NCBI GenBank assembly: GCA_013400155.1
Contig: VXBM01000280.1
Location: 425,650-489,649 of the forward strand
Length of the DNA: 64,000 nt
From: Helopsaltes ochotensis
Taxonomy: Eukaryota > Chordata > Aves > Passeriformes > Locustellidae
Direction of reading: 5' to 3'
Below, piece by piece: positions 1-14,182 of this stretch. The notes beneath the pieces are model-generated. The model ran no database searches. It was not told where the DNA came from and saw only the letters and a list, made by a program, of their open reading frames with translations. Position 1 is the first letter of the stretch. Every line of letters starts with the position of its first letter. The position numbers were made by a program, and so were the translations under genes.

Positions 1-43
1 TTTTTTTTCTTTTCCTTTCTTTCTTTCTATTTTTTTTTTTTCC
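1..43. repeat. Poly-pyrimidine (T-rich) simple repeat at window edge
   Basis: A T-rich run with scattered C forms an uninterrupted pyrimidine tract apart from one A. It is cut by the window start, so its full length is unknown. On the minus strand it is an A/G tract of the kind that may be the tail of a retroelement or a plain microsatellite. Nothing coding is visible around it. Confidence 0.85.
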
Positions 44-2660
44 TAGTGTGTGACAATAAATTATGTAAGTAACTTTCAAGTTTTGGCCTGTTGTGCTTTT
101 TGATTTCTCCTAGTCAAATCCAATGAAATTAGTAAACAGAATTAGCGAACGTAAAACCACCACAGCTGGGTAAAGAATTCTAGACTTAATCTACCACTTT
201 AAATAAGTGAGTAAATTCAACATATGGGCCAACTCACTACCAAAGCTTCTGTCCCATAAGTGTTGTACACTTTACATGGAATTAAATTTAGTGTGAAATA
301 AGCAATGTATCAGGGTGTGCCAGATATACACCTTTAAATTCCCTTCTTTAACACTAGATTTTAACAGAATGCCAGTAAATATTCAAAACAAAATCAGTTT
401 TAATGAACCGCTTCAAAACCATTTTAAAAATCAAAAAGTCAGCTAGCAATTAGTTTTCAATTGCCTGTCTTCATGTCATCTTAATTAGGAACAGATTATA
501 ATTTTTGGTTTGGCCTATTAGTTTCTCAGCATGATTGGTTTTGGTTTATACTATTTTAAGATAATTCAGTATTACATTTTTCAGATTGGTTATAATTTAG
601 TTATTTAATTACAGTACATTGCTCCAGCCAGTAGCAATCCCAAGAGAACTAATCATCAAACTAGAGCTGTGTACATACTGAAGGTATGCTTTGATTTTTT
701 CTGATACTAAGCATCTAAATCATATTACTTATTATGAGCTAACTGAAGAGATCCATTTAATAACATAATCACAATAATAATTAAATTCTACTAAACATGA
801 ATGAAATAATTATGATTTAACATCTACTTATTTATGGTTTGTTCACATGCTACATACAGTAGAATGGTGGGCCTGCCTTTAAAACTGTAGCTATAGGAGC
901 TATATTATTATTATTAATAATAATAATAATAACCAAAACAACCAAAACCCACTCTCAAACTGCAAAGAGTAATCCAGGGAACAGAAGTACAACAGAAAGG
1001 GATTTTTGGAATATGAGCTATAGTATACAGTACAGAGTAGGCACAACAATTCTGCTCAGCCTCAGAAGGGCAGATGCTGTTTGTACATGCATCCCACTGT
1101 GCCAGTATGGGAAAGGAAAAGTGTAGCCTCAGAGGGGCTGGAATTTACCTCTGGCTCTACGCTTTGCAGAAGTCATTCATTGGAGGTTGTCATTCACTTT
1201 AGTGCTCACATGAATGCTGAGGGGTTGTATCAAAAGTAGATGACACGAGTAGAGGAACCAGTTTGACTACCTTGGGTCCCCCCCAACAATATCATTTGAG
1301 CAGGAAATAATAATGGAGGTGGTAACAGGCTATAGGGTTTTCCTGTGCAGTAAATGCTACAGGGAGAGTGCTGAAAGATGTGCTCACAAGGGGAATGTGA
1401 AGGAACCATGGCTCCCACAGGCCTGAGAAAGAGCTACTGGAGTTAGCTAGCTGAAGCAAATCTGTGTTTTGATGCTGCTGGCATAGCTGAGTACTTTTTT
1501 ATTTCCATACTTCTTTGTCTTCCTTGTAAGACCTGGGTCAAAGAAGTAATAGGAAATTCCTGGAATTCAATCTAAATGTCATCAAAACAAAATAATACAT
1601 TCTTGGTGCAGAATAGCTAGTATTTAACCTGAGCAAATGAAGAACATAATGTTTACTTTCCTCTAAATTCTTTCCCTCTACAGGAACAAAGCAATGTCAC
1701 AAAGGAGAACACCCTTGATTTCTGTGGCATCTGTTTACCATAGACTATTAGTTAGGTGGGATTTAGCCCACTAGAAACAATACTAAAAGATCAGATATTA
1801 GACCTCACTTACTAAAATCAGAATTAAAACTCTCTTTACACTGAACCTGGAGCAGGGTCAGCATTCTGATGCATAGGAAGAGAAACAACCCTATCTACTC
1901 AAATGATGACCTAAATATACAAGTAGATGGGATATGTAGGACTGAGAGATCAATTAGAAAAAAGTGTTCTTATATACAGACTTACTGGTAACACTGAAAT
2001 GTTTAGTAAAACAGAAGCAAAAAACTTCTGTATTACCCCAAGAATTACTGTAAACAACCATAATCTGTGTAAATTATCATCATGAATGGCACTAAAGAGT
2101 AATCTTGGCATTCATCAAAAAAGGGAAAGTATCTGAAATCTGACCTGCTGGTAGAGAAAAGGAAAAATGTTGGCTTTAAAGATGTTCTTAATGGTTCATA
2201 ATTACATGCTACTCAAACTCCATTGCTAGGCAATAAACAGACCCCACAACTGAAACTCTCACCTCTTACAACCAGCAGTAACAGCAACTTAGCTCTGTGA
2301 GCTTTTCATAAGAGAATTTTATGGAGACTTCTGAGTAGCATGATTCTCTTATAAACAATGCTGACTTTATTTTAGCTAAGAGACTTAAAAGATAAGCAGG
2401 TTTCACCACTGCTTGTTTCAAAACCATCAGAGACCCCTATTATGTGCTTTAAGCTCAGTTCTTGTTTTCCTGAATTTAACAAGTGTCACTATATGATTGC
2501 AAATGGATGTATGAACAGGCAACAGCCTGAGATCCTTTATACTTGGAAAAGCAGAAACAAGAAAACAAGGTTCCTCCTCCCCAAGCAGCGCACAATCTAA
2601 GTCTAAGGTGAGACTAAAGATAGAATGGAAACTATGAAAGACATTTCCAGCAATGACAAG
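44..2660. other. Unique AT-rich non-coding sequence
   Basis: No gene is supported here. The longest ORF is about 62 codons on the minus strand (1230-1418) and has no recognisable motif. The only structure seen is the ATT/AAT palindrome at 903-928. I found no transposon signature and no CpG cluster. Confidence 0.6.
903..928. repeat. Perfect 26-bp ATT/AAT palindrome microsatellite
   Basis: A run of ATT triplets meets a run of AAT triplets at 915/916, giving a perfect inverted repeat with no spacer (903-928). The AAT phase continues to about 932. It could form a hairpin or cruciform. It is most simply a trinucleotide microsatellite with a central inversion of phase. Confidence 0.85.
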
Positions 2661-2717
2661 TTAAAAAAAACCAAAAAATAACAAAAAAACCCAACCAACC
2701 AACCAAACCCCAAAAAG
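2661..2717. repeat. A/C-rich low-complexity repeat with CCAA array
   Basis: A stretch of A runs broken by CC pairs leads into four tandem CCAA units around 2691-2706. G is absent from about 2661 to 2716. It belongs to a recurrent class in this window of plus-strand A/C-rich, G-free tracts. Confidence 0.8.
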
Positions 2718-5700
2718 TCACTCCTCCAATTATATGTCCCCTATTAAATACATTTAAGACATTTCTCACTGCTCCTTACAGCACTGGCTTCCATAGGTAC
2801 CTGTGATGAGTTGAATTTAACCCACTCCCCATTTTTTCACTGCTTTTAAGGTATGGGCTGGGTTAGGTTCAACTAGCCTTCTATGGAACACGGGAAGTGC
2901 AGAGTGCCACTCCTCCCTATGCTGCTCCAAATGCCAGGTCTGCTTAAGGCGAATAATCACCACCAAGAAACGTCTCTTTGAATGACAACTTCTGTTTGTC
3001 CCACACTTGGACAATTAAACTTCTTAGATATTTGGGGGTCTCTGAAGCTGAAAAGCACTAAAAGTGTTAATTCTTACAGTCCTCAGTCACAATGGCCATT
3101 AGTGATAGCTTTGAGAAGAGATTTTCCTAAATAAAAAGAACAGATTTTTTTCATAAGAAATGCACGTAATTTTTACTTATTTTTATTACAACAGGAAATT
3201 GCAAAGAATTTTAAAAAAGAAACTTGTTCTGAGTCTATGAGAAGGTAAAACAAATACCTGCTTTTATAAACTGAATAAAATTGTAACTTTTGAAAGCCTT
3301 ACTCAATCCAATTTAAATGTCACAAGATTTGTAGAGACTGGCAGTTTTCTATAGAACTCTTAGCAGAAATAATTAGTTTGGAACGTAATACTGCCATAGA
3401 TTTAAAAGAAAATAACAAAGACAACAATATATTTCACAATCAGCAAAATCTTTTTAGATTTCAGCAGAAGAAACAAAATTTAAAAGGATATATAGATAAT
3501 GATTCATAGAATTGGATCATATTTTTTCATTGGTTGAAATACCTGTAGCTTTTGCTTTACCTTTGTTTATATGCAAGATTTCACACTGTTTGGATCACAA
3601 CACAAGTCATTAATCAAAGTCCTTTGTTTGACTAGCTCTCCCACTCTCCATAAGAATACTTCTCTGTGCAAGCTTAATATGCATAATATTTGCAATAACA
3701 GAAAGAAGATTTTAGTTACTGATACACTGGACCCAAAATAAGTAGGAATTTATAACTGTCCCACTAAAACCTTGAACCAACAATGAGTGGGCCATGACCC
3801 AGCTAACAGCTGAACCAAAACCACAGTACCAAAACCAGGGCCCTATTTCTCCTTCCCATGAAATCATGAACAAAGACTAATGCTGAAACAAATGGACTAA
3901 TGAGGAAAGAGAGAATGAGATTCTGATCCACAGCAACTGAATAGGAGACATCCTGGCAGCAGCTTCCCTTCAAAGGGCTTCAGCTCAACATCTTACTCCA
4001 ATTTCAGCTGAAAAAGCAAATATACACTGAAGGCTATAAAGAACAGACTTGCTTTTAAGGTATCGGAAATGTTTTGACATGAGTTCTAAACAAAACATGT
4101 ACAACATATATAAAGCCGTGCAAAAAACCTGCTTGGTTTAATGTTTCATTACAAACTGGGAACACAGCCCACATTAACTGAAAGGTTCACATAGCTTTTG
4201 TATGAACTTGGGCCAAGATATGTTATGGTTTCACATCAAAACCTGTCAGAAATTTGTGGGTTTTGCATGGTTGCAGTGTGAAATTGGGTGAAACCAGTAT
4301 TTTACTTGGAGTTCTGGGACCCAGCTGAATCCAAACACAATCCAAAATTCAATGAACATAAAGGCAAGTAGATTAAAGTCTTTTTTTAAAAAATTTATAA
4401 AACCAACATGTTTTGCACAGCTATGAATGGAACCTCTTTTTCAGATCATCCAACACTGATCAAATGTCAAGGAGAGAGTTCAGAAATCTTGCGGTCTTTG
4501 AAAAATCTCCTATTCGCTAAGCTCGGAAACAGTTCCATTGAAACTGGTGTAAGTACATCTTCTGGACAACACTACTCAAGCCACACTGTTACTTTCACAG
4601 ACTTTTCCTAAATTGCTTGGAAAAAGAATTCCAGCTGAATTATATAACTGTGTTTTACATGTAATTGAGAATATTTGTTAACACACCTACACACAACACA
4701 TCTGCCCCCAAACATGACAAAAGTTTCTAAAGTAAGCAAAGTAACTTCTTCCAGGAAAGACATGAATACAAGGGAATAGAAAGAAGAAAATATGATGTAG
4801 AGGAAGTGACACACTTTGACTACTTCCTAGAACCTTACGTAGACACTTACTAAGGAAAGATAGTAAAACGGCAGTCCAGATGTAATAAATCAAAAGGGCA
4901 GGACCTTTTCTCTTTTTATGGTTTTTTTTTATGTTTATGTTTATATTTTATGTCTCTGCAGAGAACAGTACTACCAGATTCAGTCTAGGAAAAAACTGTT
5001 TCATGCTAACAAGGTCATATGTTTCAAGTCCTGGTATACTGCAGCAAAGTATTCTAAAACCATTCCACAAATACAGGAAGAGGAATACAAGTTTAAAAAT
5101 GTGACTTCTTGAGTCCAACCGTTTAAAAAAATCAATTCAAAACAGCATTAGTACTGAGACTGCAGAAAAACAATAGCTCTCAACCTGAGTTTACATGTGA
5201 AATCTGAATATGTGTTCGAGTGTGGTACATAGCTTCTGTGTCAAGTCAAGGGAATTGTGGTATGAAGGGGACAGAAGTTACATGATTTAGGATAATTACT
5301 AACTTCAGTTTTTAGCTCTATGAAATATCTCTTGGACTAACTGAGTGCAATTCAGGCTGTTAATCCAAACTTAAAACCAGGCTTAAAACCAAACTCCTAA
5401 ACCACTTTAAAAATATTTATTGTCTCATGTTCATCAATACACATTAAGATGTCAACTATGACTTGCTTGCTATTAGTTTTCACACCTGTATTTAAGGGGT
5501 AAACACTGGATAAGGAGAGAAGAGGTTGAAGGAAATTAGATGGTAAATTAGATGTTTCCAGAGGGACTGAGCATGATAGGCTGCATTTTAGAATACTTTA
5601 TCCAACTGTCAATGAAAACTCAAAGCTGTAAGTAGCTCTTTCGAAAAGCCATGGGAAACAGGAAAAGTACTTTTAAGAAATGAGAAAAGGACAGAGAACT

Positions 5701-8527
5701 GTAAGCCAAATGGCATAAGTTCAATATTCAGAAAAAACACTGGGAGAAATTAAACTATTGATAAATTATAAACACATGAAAGGTAACATTCAGAACCAAT
5801 CTATCAATAATACCAACCCAAAACCACACCAGAGTGAACTATAATGTACTTCTAAAATGTACTCTGAAAATCAGAAATCTCTCTAAACTCTGTAGAGTGA
5901 GACATATACTATTTGATATGTATTATAGGAAGATCGGTTCACTGTGAAAAAAGTTTCCACTGAAAAAAAATAGAATATTAGCAATTTTGTACTATATTGT
6001 GCTGCCCTTTTGCTACAGTTTTACTTAAAAGTTTTCAGACAAGGTGAACAAGGGAAGCACTCCGATTACTTCTACTTAGGGAGATGGGAAGAAGAAAATA
6101 TATTTCCTCATATCAGCTCAAAGAACTGAACATTGTAGAAGTTTGTGGAGACAAAAATCAGCTCCCTTCTCTAATGGAAAGAACTTCCATAAAATATAAA
6201 GACACCATTATATCCCTGAAGAAGCAGAAACTGAGGCTGCCCTTGAACATCTCCCTCACCAAAGTTCAGCACATTTCAAGAAGAGAGAGCACAAGAGCCA
6301 GCTGACATTCAGTGATAGTTCACAGCACTGAAAAGCTTCTACAAATGCCATTTCTACATATAGAACCTGACTAAGGAGGAAAAAAATTATTTGGTGTCTC
6401 CCTTTGTCCTTTAAAGCGTAATGTCAACATAAGATTGTTTCTTATCTAGTGGATTTCTTCCCTTTGTCTGCTTCAGTAATAGGTGCTAACCATTTTTGTG
6501 GTTTTACATTAAGTAACCAATGGCTGTAAGAATTTTCATGCGACAAACCACAAATTCCACAATGCACATTTATGCTTGATGTGCCTCACTCTTAGAGCCA
6601 ATAAACTAAGAAATGAGGAGAAAAAAAATTCCACTGTACTGTTTGATCTTTGCACTCTGCTTATTCTCATAGAGGACTTTTCAAATCCACACTTGGAGAC
6701 AGTATCACTACACCACTCTGGTCTAAGTGTAGAAAGAGGAAAAACCTCTCTTTGAGGACTAAAATAGAGAGGCATATCTTTATAGTATTATAATCATGTT
6801 ATGATGATAAAGCACACCAAAGGCCAGAAGTATATCATGCCGTTTTCACACTCAGGCAATCTGAATGTTCTGTGTAATTGCTGCTGAATTGATCTTTATA
6901 AACAACTTGTTTCTACTGTGCATTTGCCATGAGTGCTTCAGTATTAGAAATTCACTCAATGCATTGCCTCTGCTTTCTAAAACTAGATCCCAGGCAAATC
7001 GCTAAGGTCCTTTCCTTTTTAGTTACTATATTTAGACAGTAGGAAGGTTTCCACTTTATTTTTTTACACTGTATCATTTCAAGCAAATATCCAAAGTCAG
7101 AGGATGCACCAGCTGGAACACAGTTTGCTTAATTAGTGCTCCCTGTGGCACTCATGAATCAGGTGGTTTGGGATAAGTGTTCACAATTGGATTTTATGTG
7201 CAGAGTACCTGAGAGGATAGTTTGACACTTGCATCATTAAAATTAGTAAAATCTATTGGAATGAAGGCAAGTGTGAAGAATTACAAATGTCTTAATATTA
7301 TTTAGTCTTAATCTTATTAATCTTAATGTCCAAAACTCTGTAAAGAAATTATGTCCAAAAGGTTTCTCCTTCTTGTCTTTTCCATGTTGAAATCTAATGG
7401 TGTCCTTACAAAATTGAAAGAATAGGTACATAGAATGAAAATATTTTAATATATTAATATTCTCACTTAGATCAAGAAAGTTCCCACAATGCCATAGATA
7501 TCTGTATTCTAACTATATCTAAGCAGATACCTAAACTTATATCTAGCATTTATATATTAGTACAACAGACAAACCTTTACCTATGGTCTCTATTATTGGT
7601 ATTGATAGTTCGCTCAAGTATTTTAATCCTCATTGTCTAGGGCACTGGAATGAACTTATCCCAAGTGAGCTGGTACCACCTGAAGAAAATGCAGTTCTGA
7701 GTTTTGAGGAAAAAGAACACACTTCCTCCTATATTTCAGTTTTATCTTTGACAATGCATTAAATAAAATTTAAGAAAATTACAGGGAGCCTTTACAGAGA
7801 GTCCAGAAAATCAACCTTGTATATACTGTTGGTCATTAATCTCCCTTCATATTTTTTTAGGTAATAAGAACTCATGTAACCCTACAACATAGTAGAAGTA
7901 TAATTCTGGATTTTAGAATCAGTTGGAAAATATGGAGGTATGTTCTTACTGGTGTTTTCTAGGTCAGTATTTCAGGGAGAATTCTTGATTCTGGTGAGGT
8001 TCCTCAGGAAAAAAAAAAAGTCAACAAAATCCTACCTTGCTTTTTTTAGCTTACTTGCTTACTGAATTCTCAGCAGCTGCATTCCTAAATCTGCACTGCA
8101 TGCCAAAGGCTGTCACAGGGACAGGCTTTCAGTATCCAGTGCTGCACAGGCATCCTGCTAGACCATGCTGGCATTTCAGTCCAGTATATTTAGCTTTCAC
8201 TACCAATACATGCCTCACAGAGCGTTCAGGCTTAAGGCACAATTGGCACTCTTTGAACATTTTCACACAAGTGTGTGAAAGGAAATGAGATATGTCCAGC
8301 AGGCAGAAAAGCATATTCCATAATGAAAAATTATGAGGGTGCAAAAAAACCCCACTGTGGTCTTACCTCATGATTTGGATAATTTCTTCCAGGTACAGAT
8401 AATAACTGCATGGATGCCTTCTGGAGCAGTGGAGAGCCATGTACCATACCACTGCCTTCTGAGATGACCACAGCCCAAATAAGCTCCAGAGACACCTCAG
8501 CTGTGCCCTAGCCTTACGTCTTGAGGA
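2718..8527. other. Unique AT-rich non-coding sequence
   Basis: No gene is supported. ORFs of 60-83 codons occur on both strands (for example 4408-4611, 6084-6305 and 8037-8288 on plus, 6536-6775 on minus). None shows a recognisable domain or a plausible splice-bounded exon. No transposon ends were recognised. The segment from about 8040 to 8240 is a little richer in G+C but has no further identifying feature. Confidence 0.55.
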
Positions 8528-8646
8528 GAAAAAACCAAAGCCAAACCAAAACAAAAAAACTCCTCCAGCCAACCAAAAAACCCAAAATGAAAAATCCCCA
8601 CAAACCAACATAAAACAAACAAACAAACAACTATCAAAAACCCACC
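8528..8646. repeat. A/C-rich low-complexity tract with AAAC array
   Basis: About 120 bp are dominated by A and C, with CCAAA-type units and an AAAC array near 8611-8630. A minus-strand ORF across it (8363-8626) reads as runs of Phe, Gly, Trp and Val. That is a composition artefact of the repeat and not a gene. Confidence 0.75.
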
Positions 8647-11373
8647 AGTAAACTTAAGCAGGGGGAGCCAAACTGCATTGAAAAGAAAAATTAACCTTAG
8701 TTAAAATGGCCAGCAAACCAAAATCAAAGTTCACTTTCCTACAACTCAGCCTCTCTTGTTACACTCATCTTTTATTACTGCTGCACTCTCTATCAGCTTC
8801 TCTATTACACTCATGATATTGCCTTCCCACATTTTTTTGCTTTCTTCTGTACTTTCTCTTGTGCATGGATAATTTCTCGAAAAACATCACAGTTGCTTCA
8901 CAGTAGTTTCTCCCAGTTCTGCCGTCTGGCTAATCTTTTGTCCTCAGTCCCCTTACTTTCAGCTCTCCAAATAAGAATTTCTTTCCCTAGATACTCAGAC
9001 AGATAGATAAAGGTGTTTCCAGCACACGATCCACAAACATACTTTGGTCCTGTGCTGCTGAAAGCTGAAAGGCACACAGGATCCATGAGGCAGCCTTTGC
9101 TTACTCACAGAAGACTGCAGCACTGGCAGGTACATAAAAGCTTCCCTATATGATAATTTAGGATGCCAAAACATATTAAAATACTATGGCCCATTTAGTT
9201 TAAATCTCTGAAAACCATCCTACTAATGTATTCTCTCTGTTTTCCTTTTTCTTAGTCATCCATTCCCAGTTGTTCAGAACAAAAAAAAAAAAAAAGGTAC
9301 CTTTCAATCTCTGTAGAATGACTAACAATGGCTTGCAAAAGATTGTCTGTCTTTCCTGCAAAGATGCAAAGATGCAAGAGAACATGAAATAAAAAGTATA
9401 ACACTTGAGTAATAATGAATTTTTCATTTGCATTACTATAATTCTGTCTTCTCCATTCCACATATTCAACTATTATTCTCACTCAAAGTCTCTAAGAAAA
9501 TTTATCGGCTGATTTCTCTACCAAGAATGTTTTACAATTTGGGGTACTGGATTAAAAAAAGAAATAGACTTATTTACTTCTTATTAGAGAGGTTAGACTT
9601 CAGACTGTGAACATTTCTTCCATTTCTTGAATTCACCTACAAAATACATTGGTCCTCTAAGTATTGGACTATATAAATTCACATCAACAAAACCAATGTA
9701 CTTCACATGTTGTTCTCATGACATTTTTCCCCATTCTTTCATACGACTTTTTATAAACTTCAAGCCTTTTTCTTCTTTCTGGAATTCTCCCAAGTATGAG
9801 AATGAAGGTTTAATTACTGTGATTTTGTTTTCTGCTATTTAGGGAGACTAAGACAAACAGGTATGAGAAACTGCATGGCATATTGATGACATCAGGTAAA
9901 TTTAGTCTTCAGACACCGCTAGGACTATTTGTCAACAGTGCAATTGTTCTCCCTGTGCCTACCAGTGCATTTCCTTGCACTGCTGGCACAGAAACTCGCA
10001 TTTTTCCACTCCAGAAAAAGAGAATTCCCTATTGTTATACAAGTGGATCAGTATTATTACTATGGGTCCCACAAAACCCAGGACATTCGCTTTGTCTCCA
10101 GCACACCATGCATTATTCACATCATCATCCAGTTCAGTATTATTTTGCAAAGTAATAGAATATCTTAGAACCCTTAAGCCCCAACAATCTACAAATAAGG
10201 AGTATCATACTGTGAATACGTTGAAATGCACTCATTGCTCAAAACACAGTTTCTGAGATGGTAAAAATAGGACAGCTATAGCTGTAAGGTCCTACAGTTT
10301 CTGCAGTCTTAAAGGGCAATCACTGCATTTTTCCATCTCCTGCAGTATTTTACATCACTCAGGCTACGAATCCAGTGCACTGCAAAGAGGTTTGGTAACT
10401 GTCTGGGCAAACACAAATAAAGTAGGAGAGGGAGGAATATACTTTGACTCACGTCTTTGGTTTGGATGCCTCTCTCTTGGGAACAGTTATGAAAATGTGA
10501 CAAGATTTATTAACATACTATTACATTTATACCATATAATAAATACAAGCATAAACTGTAACAAACTTGAGTATTTTCACCATTCAAAACCAGACGTATG
10601 GGAATGTCAGCATACAGGAAACTATTTGAAAAAGTATTTTAAGCTTATTAAGAAAAATACTTAACAGCCCACACCAAGTTTGATATGCTACAAAAGGACA
10701 ATGTGCTGTAATTTATTTATTGTTGAAATAGCAAAAATAGCCTTAAGATGGTTTAGCAAGTGAATTTCAAGAAGTTTTAAATTTTAAAATTCAAGGAAGG
10801 GTGAAGTTTGGAAAAGACACCATGAAAAAGGTGACTTTGGAAGGTTATGGCTTGCATCATTTGCTTTCTTTAGAGTTACTTTCCTTCTAGATATTTTTTA
10901 TAATTTAAATTATACCATTACTCTTAGCTTATGTGTTCATGGACTCTTTGATTTTGTTAGTTTCTCCTCTGCAAAGTTTTTCAACACTCAAAATACTTTT
11001 GGTATGAAAGGGGTCTTGTTCATAAAATTTGAGAGAAATTTTCATATACTTTTCAAAATAAGGAGCTTGTCTTGTGCTTTTAGAGAGATTATTTTTTTTA
11101 ATTTTGAAATCTGGAATTTTCACTTAATAGGGGAAGGTTTACAAAAATTTACCCAGAAATATTTCCACACAAAAGCTAGAATTCTATGCATGGGATAGGA
11201 ATAAGAAGGTAACATTAGAATAGTAAAATATCCCTCACCAAAAAATAAAGAAAGGATCATAAACTTCAGCAGATGAAATTTAAAAATGTAGTGAGCAAGG
11301 CTGAAAAAAGAGTTTGAGGAACAAGGAGATAGAAGCATCAAAACTACTTCTATATACTTCTAACATCTCAAAA
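8647..11373. other. Unique AT-rich non-coding sequence
   Basis: No gene is supported. Several overlapping ORFs of 60-93 codons lie between 9200 and 10664 on both strands. They overlap in different frames and lack recognisable motifs, as expected by chance. A 15-A run sits at 9281-9295. No interspersed repeat was recognised. Confidence 0.55.
9281..9295. repeat. Poly-A run (15 A)
   Basis: This is a simple mononucleotide run. No retroelement body or target-site duplication was seen beside it. Confidence 0.9.
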
Positions 11374-11415
11374 ANAAAAAAAAAAAAAAAAGAAAAAAAA
11401 AAGAAAGAAAAATTA
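11371..11415. repeat. Poly-A/AAAG-rich run containing one ambiguous base
   Basis: An A run is interrupted by an N at 11375 and by isolated G residues further on. The N marks an unresolved consensus base in a homopolymer, a typical sequencing or polishing problem. Run length here should not be trusted. Confidence 0.9.
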
Positions 11416-14116
11416 GCCTGCCAAAGTGTGTATAATGCCAATTGATATTCATGGCATAAAGACAATACAGGGAAAGTACAAGATTATTGTGAAGAAGCCA
11501 AGTGAATTCTCTGAATTTGTTCTCTGAGGAATTAATCATTAAGGTACTAACTTGGGAATCCTATAGAAGAGAGTACACACAGGCCAAGAAAAGGAAAGCA
11601 CACCACCAGGGAGAGACAGCACTCACCAGGGATCTTTAACCAAACTCAATGATGAGCTATCAAAATTATGTATGTATTGTGTGCTATAAAGGCATGTAAA
11701 TTTATCAATATAGAAATACAGTCCAGAGAGGAGACAGAGGAATTGCTTTCCAGTAGGCTCATAATTAACCTGAATTTTGGTGAGGTGCAATTTGGTGACC
11801 TCATTTTTGTGGAATCTCATGTGCAATCCTCTTTGAGCTCCTTACACAGCAGAAGCAGCATTTGTCAACTTTTCTTTCCAGCAAGCTCCCCTGGACTGTT
11901 CCCCTAGGCTTCCCCCTGTTTACTCAGCTCTCCACAATTTCTGTCTCTGGAAATGCAACATAAAGGCATCACAGCTTCTCGCTCCTTGTTCCATGACTTT
12001 AAGTCCTCATCACATTGCTTACTCTGAAGTCACCAGCTCCATGCATGCATATATACTGTACAATGCTTTTCTGAAGCAAACATTACTATTGCAAAAAGAT
12101 AACCTCATTCCTTTTATTCCAGTCTTAATAATCTTCCAAAGCTCTGTGTTAAAAAGAATTTTGTTATATTAGATTTCCCTTATCTCTCTTTTTCTTTCAG
12201 CTGTCCTCTGTATATACTATATGCCAGCCAACATTTAAATAATTAACTAAGGATAAATTGCTGTACTTCTTCCTAAAAATGTAGTGGAATTTAGTCCTGC
12301 TAAAACTATAGGGAAAAGCTACAAATTATGAGCCATTTTGCAGTATGGAGGATCATAGTTTTCACAGAATATATTGAAAAAGAATATATACATGCAAAGC
12401 AAAAAATGTAGAGAGCATAAGTGCAAAGTTACCCTTAATATCATATATCAAGTTTTATGCAATACATTCTCAGAAAACTTTCTGGTGCTTGGTAATCTTC
12501 TAAGTGTTGATCATTTTAAGAATTTATGATTATGAATAATGCAATTCTAATATGGAATATTTTTCATAAAAAAGAAACAAAAACCAATTTTTTTTTGCTT
12601 CTTTAGCATTTATGACAAACTACTCTCACTCAGCAGAGGAAGGAAAAAATAAATCCTGGCATATAAGTGGCCTTTCAAATAATTATAGCATCTGCATAGT
12701 CGGTACTTTGAGATTTGATAGCAAGGAGATGCTCAAGGACAGAGTTATTTGTTGTACATATAATGGCAATGTTAAGTTCTCCACTTAGAGCAAAGCATCC
12801 TGAAAATGCAGGATTATAAATATGAGAAAAAGAAAACAAACAGGGCAAGGTAAACACAAATTTTACACATACACATATTATTAGCCTCTTCTGTCCAACA
12901 CTTTACAAATACTGCAGAATGTTAATGCATTGTCCTTCAGATTCCAGCCTTGGTACTTTTCCAAAGGTCTGACAAACATTAATTTGTTACTTCATAATTT
13001 CTTTAGTATTTTTTTTCCCTTTCAGTTATTCTCTGCTTATAAGCTGATCTGGTTGATACGCTTGTCTGGCCATGCCCTGAACCCGATCAGTGCAGTCTGT
13101 CCTGCCTGCCAGTAACAGTCCAGCTATCTATATTTTCAGTACTAAAGATAAATGGTTTTATTCCAATTTTCACTTTCAGACAACAGTCACAGTCCTTGGG
13201 AAGTGCTGCCTTTCAGGCATTCATCTAAATTTTGCTAATATAATATGAAAAATTTCAAGGATTCCTCATGAAAAAGGCAACATATATATGTAAATCCCAT
13301 AACTGCTACTTTGAATTAGGTATGGATGCTTGAGGAAATGTTACACTGGAAGAATACTCAATTTCTACTTGCTGCGGAATTCGGTTTTCATGGGGGCCAG
13401 GATGAGAAGGATATTTCAATAAAAAGGAAGGACTTAAACATCCATGAAATACATCCGCTACATGCATGTTTATGGTCTGTATTTTTTTTAATATCTGCTC
13501 TGTATGACGAAGTAAAACTTAACTAACATCATTCATGATTTTGCTGTTCAGTATGCTGCCTTCACTGACAGCTGCTGTGGAAGCACATGGAGTCCATGTC
13601 AGAGTCTGTGAAGAGTAGAAGATATACTTCCTAATTTATTGTCTTTAGCTTCACTGAAAGATTGCAAGACAAATTAGATTTTCCAATTTCCTGCAGGGAA
13701 AGCAGTGACATTTTCTGTTATCCTTTAAGCACTCAGAGTATATGAAGAACAGAGAAGTCAATAATCAGTAGTAACTATGCCATCCAACATCTAATTACCA
13801 GTGCAGTATTTAGAAGTACTGCACTACCCTCTTCTCTAAATCTTCTGTGTAATGGCAGATTTTAAGGGCTTTTAAATTTTAGAGGGTTGCCATTAAGAAT
13901 AAATGAGTGCTTCCTGAAATGAAGTACAATAGTCTGTATTTTAAAGTACTCTCTGAAACACAGATCCAGAACACTGAAGATTTCTTGGCTAAGGAGAATT
14001 GGACAACAGCCTCAGAACCATCTACCCTCATGTTTTCAACTGAACTTTCCAATTCTCTTTGAAATACGGTAGCACAACTCTTCCCAAAAATTCAGTCTTT
14101 CTCCTCAGAGTGAAAT
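11416..14116. other. Unique AT-rich non-coding sequence
   Basis: No gene is supported. Plus-strand ORFs of 61-79 codons (11668-11907, 12930-13115, 13326-13526) have no recognisable domains. Pyrimidine tracts followed by CAG (for example near 12186-12200 and 13012-13024) resemble splice acceptors, but such tracts are frequent by chance and no coding exon follows. Confidence 0.55.
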
Positions 14117-14182
14117 ACAAAAAAAAAAAAGCAGTAACTCAAACCAAAACAACAAACAAACAGAAAATCCAACCAAAACCAC
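14117..14182. repeat. A/C-rich low-complexity tract
   Basis: An A run of 12 is followed by an A/C-rich stretch with CAAA and CCAAAA units. It is of the same kind as the other plus-strand A/C tracts in the window. Confidence 0.7.

Noticed and set aside
3490..3530. Possible reverse-orientation CR1 tail (TTCATAGAATTGGATCAT)
   Set aside because: Only one octamer-like string is present, and the sequence beyond it does not follow the CR1 3' region.
8363..8626. Minus-strand 87-codon ORF rich in Phe, Gly and Trp resembling a membrane protein
   Set aside because: It is the translation of an A/C-rich simple repeat; the apparent hydrophobicity is a composition artefact. The same applies to 17529-17750, 21677-21880 and 45309-45491.
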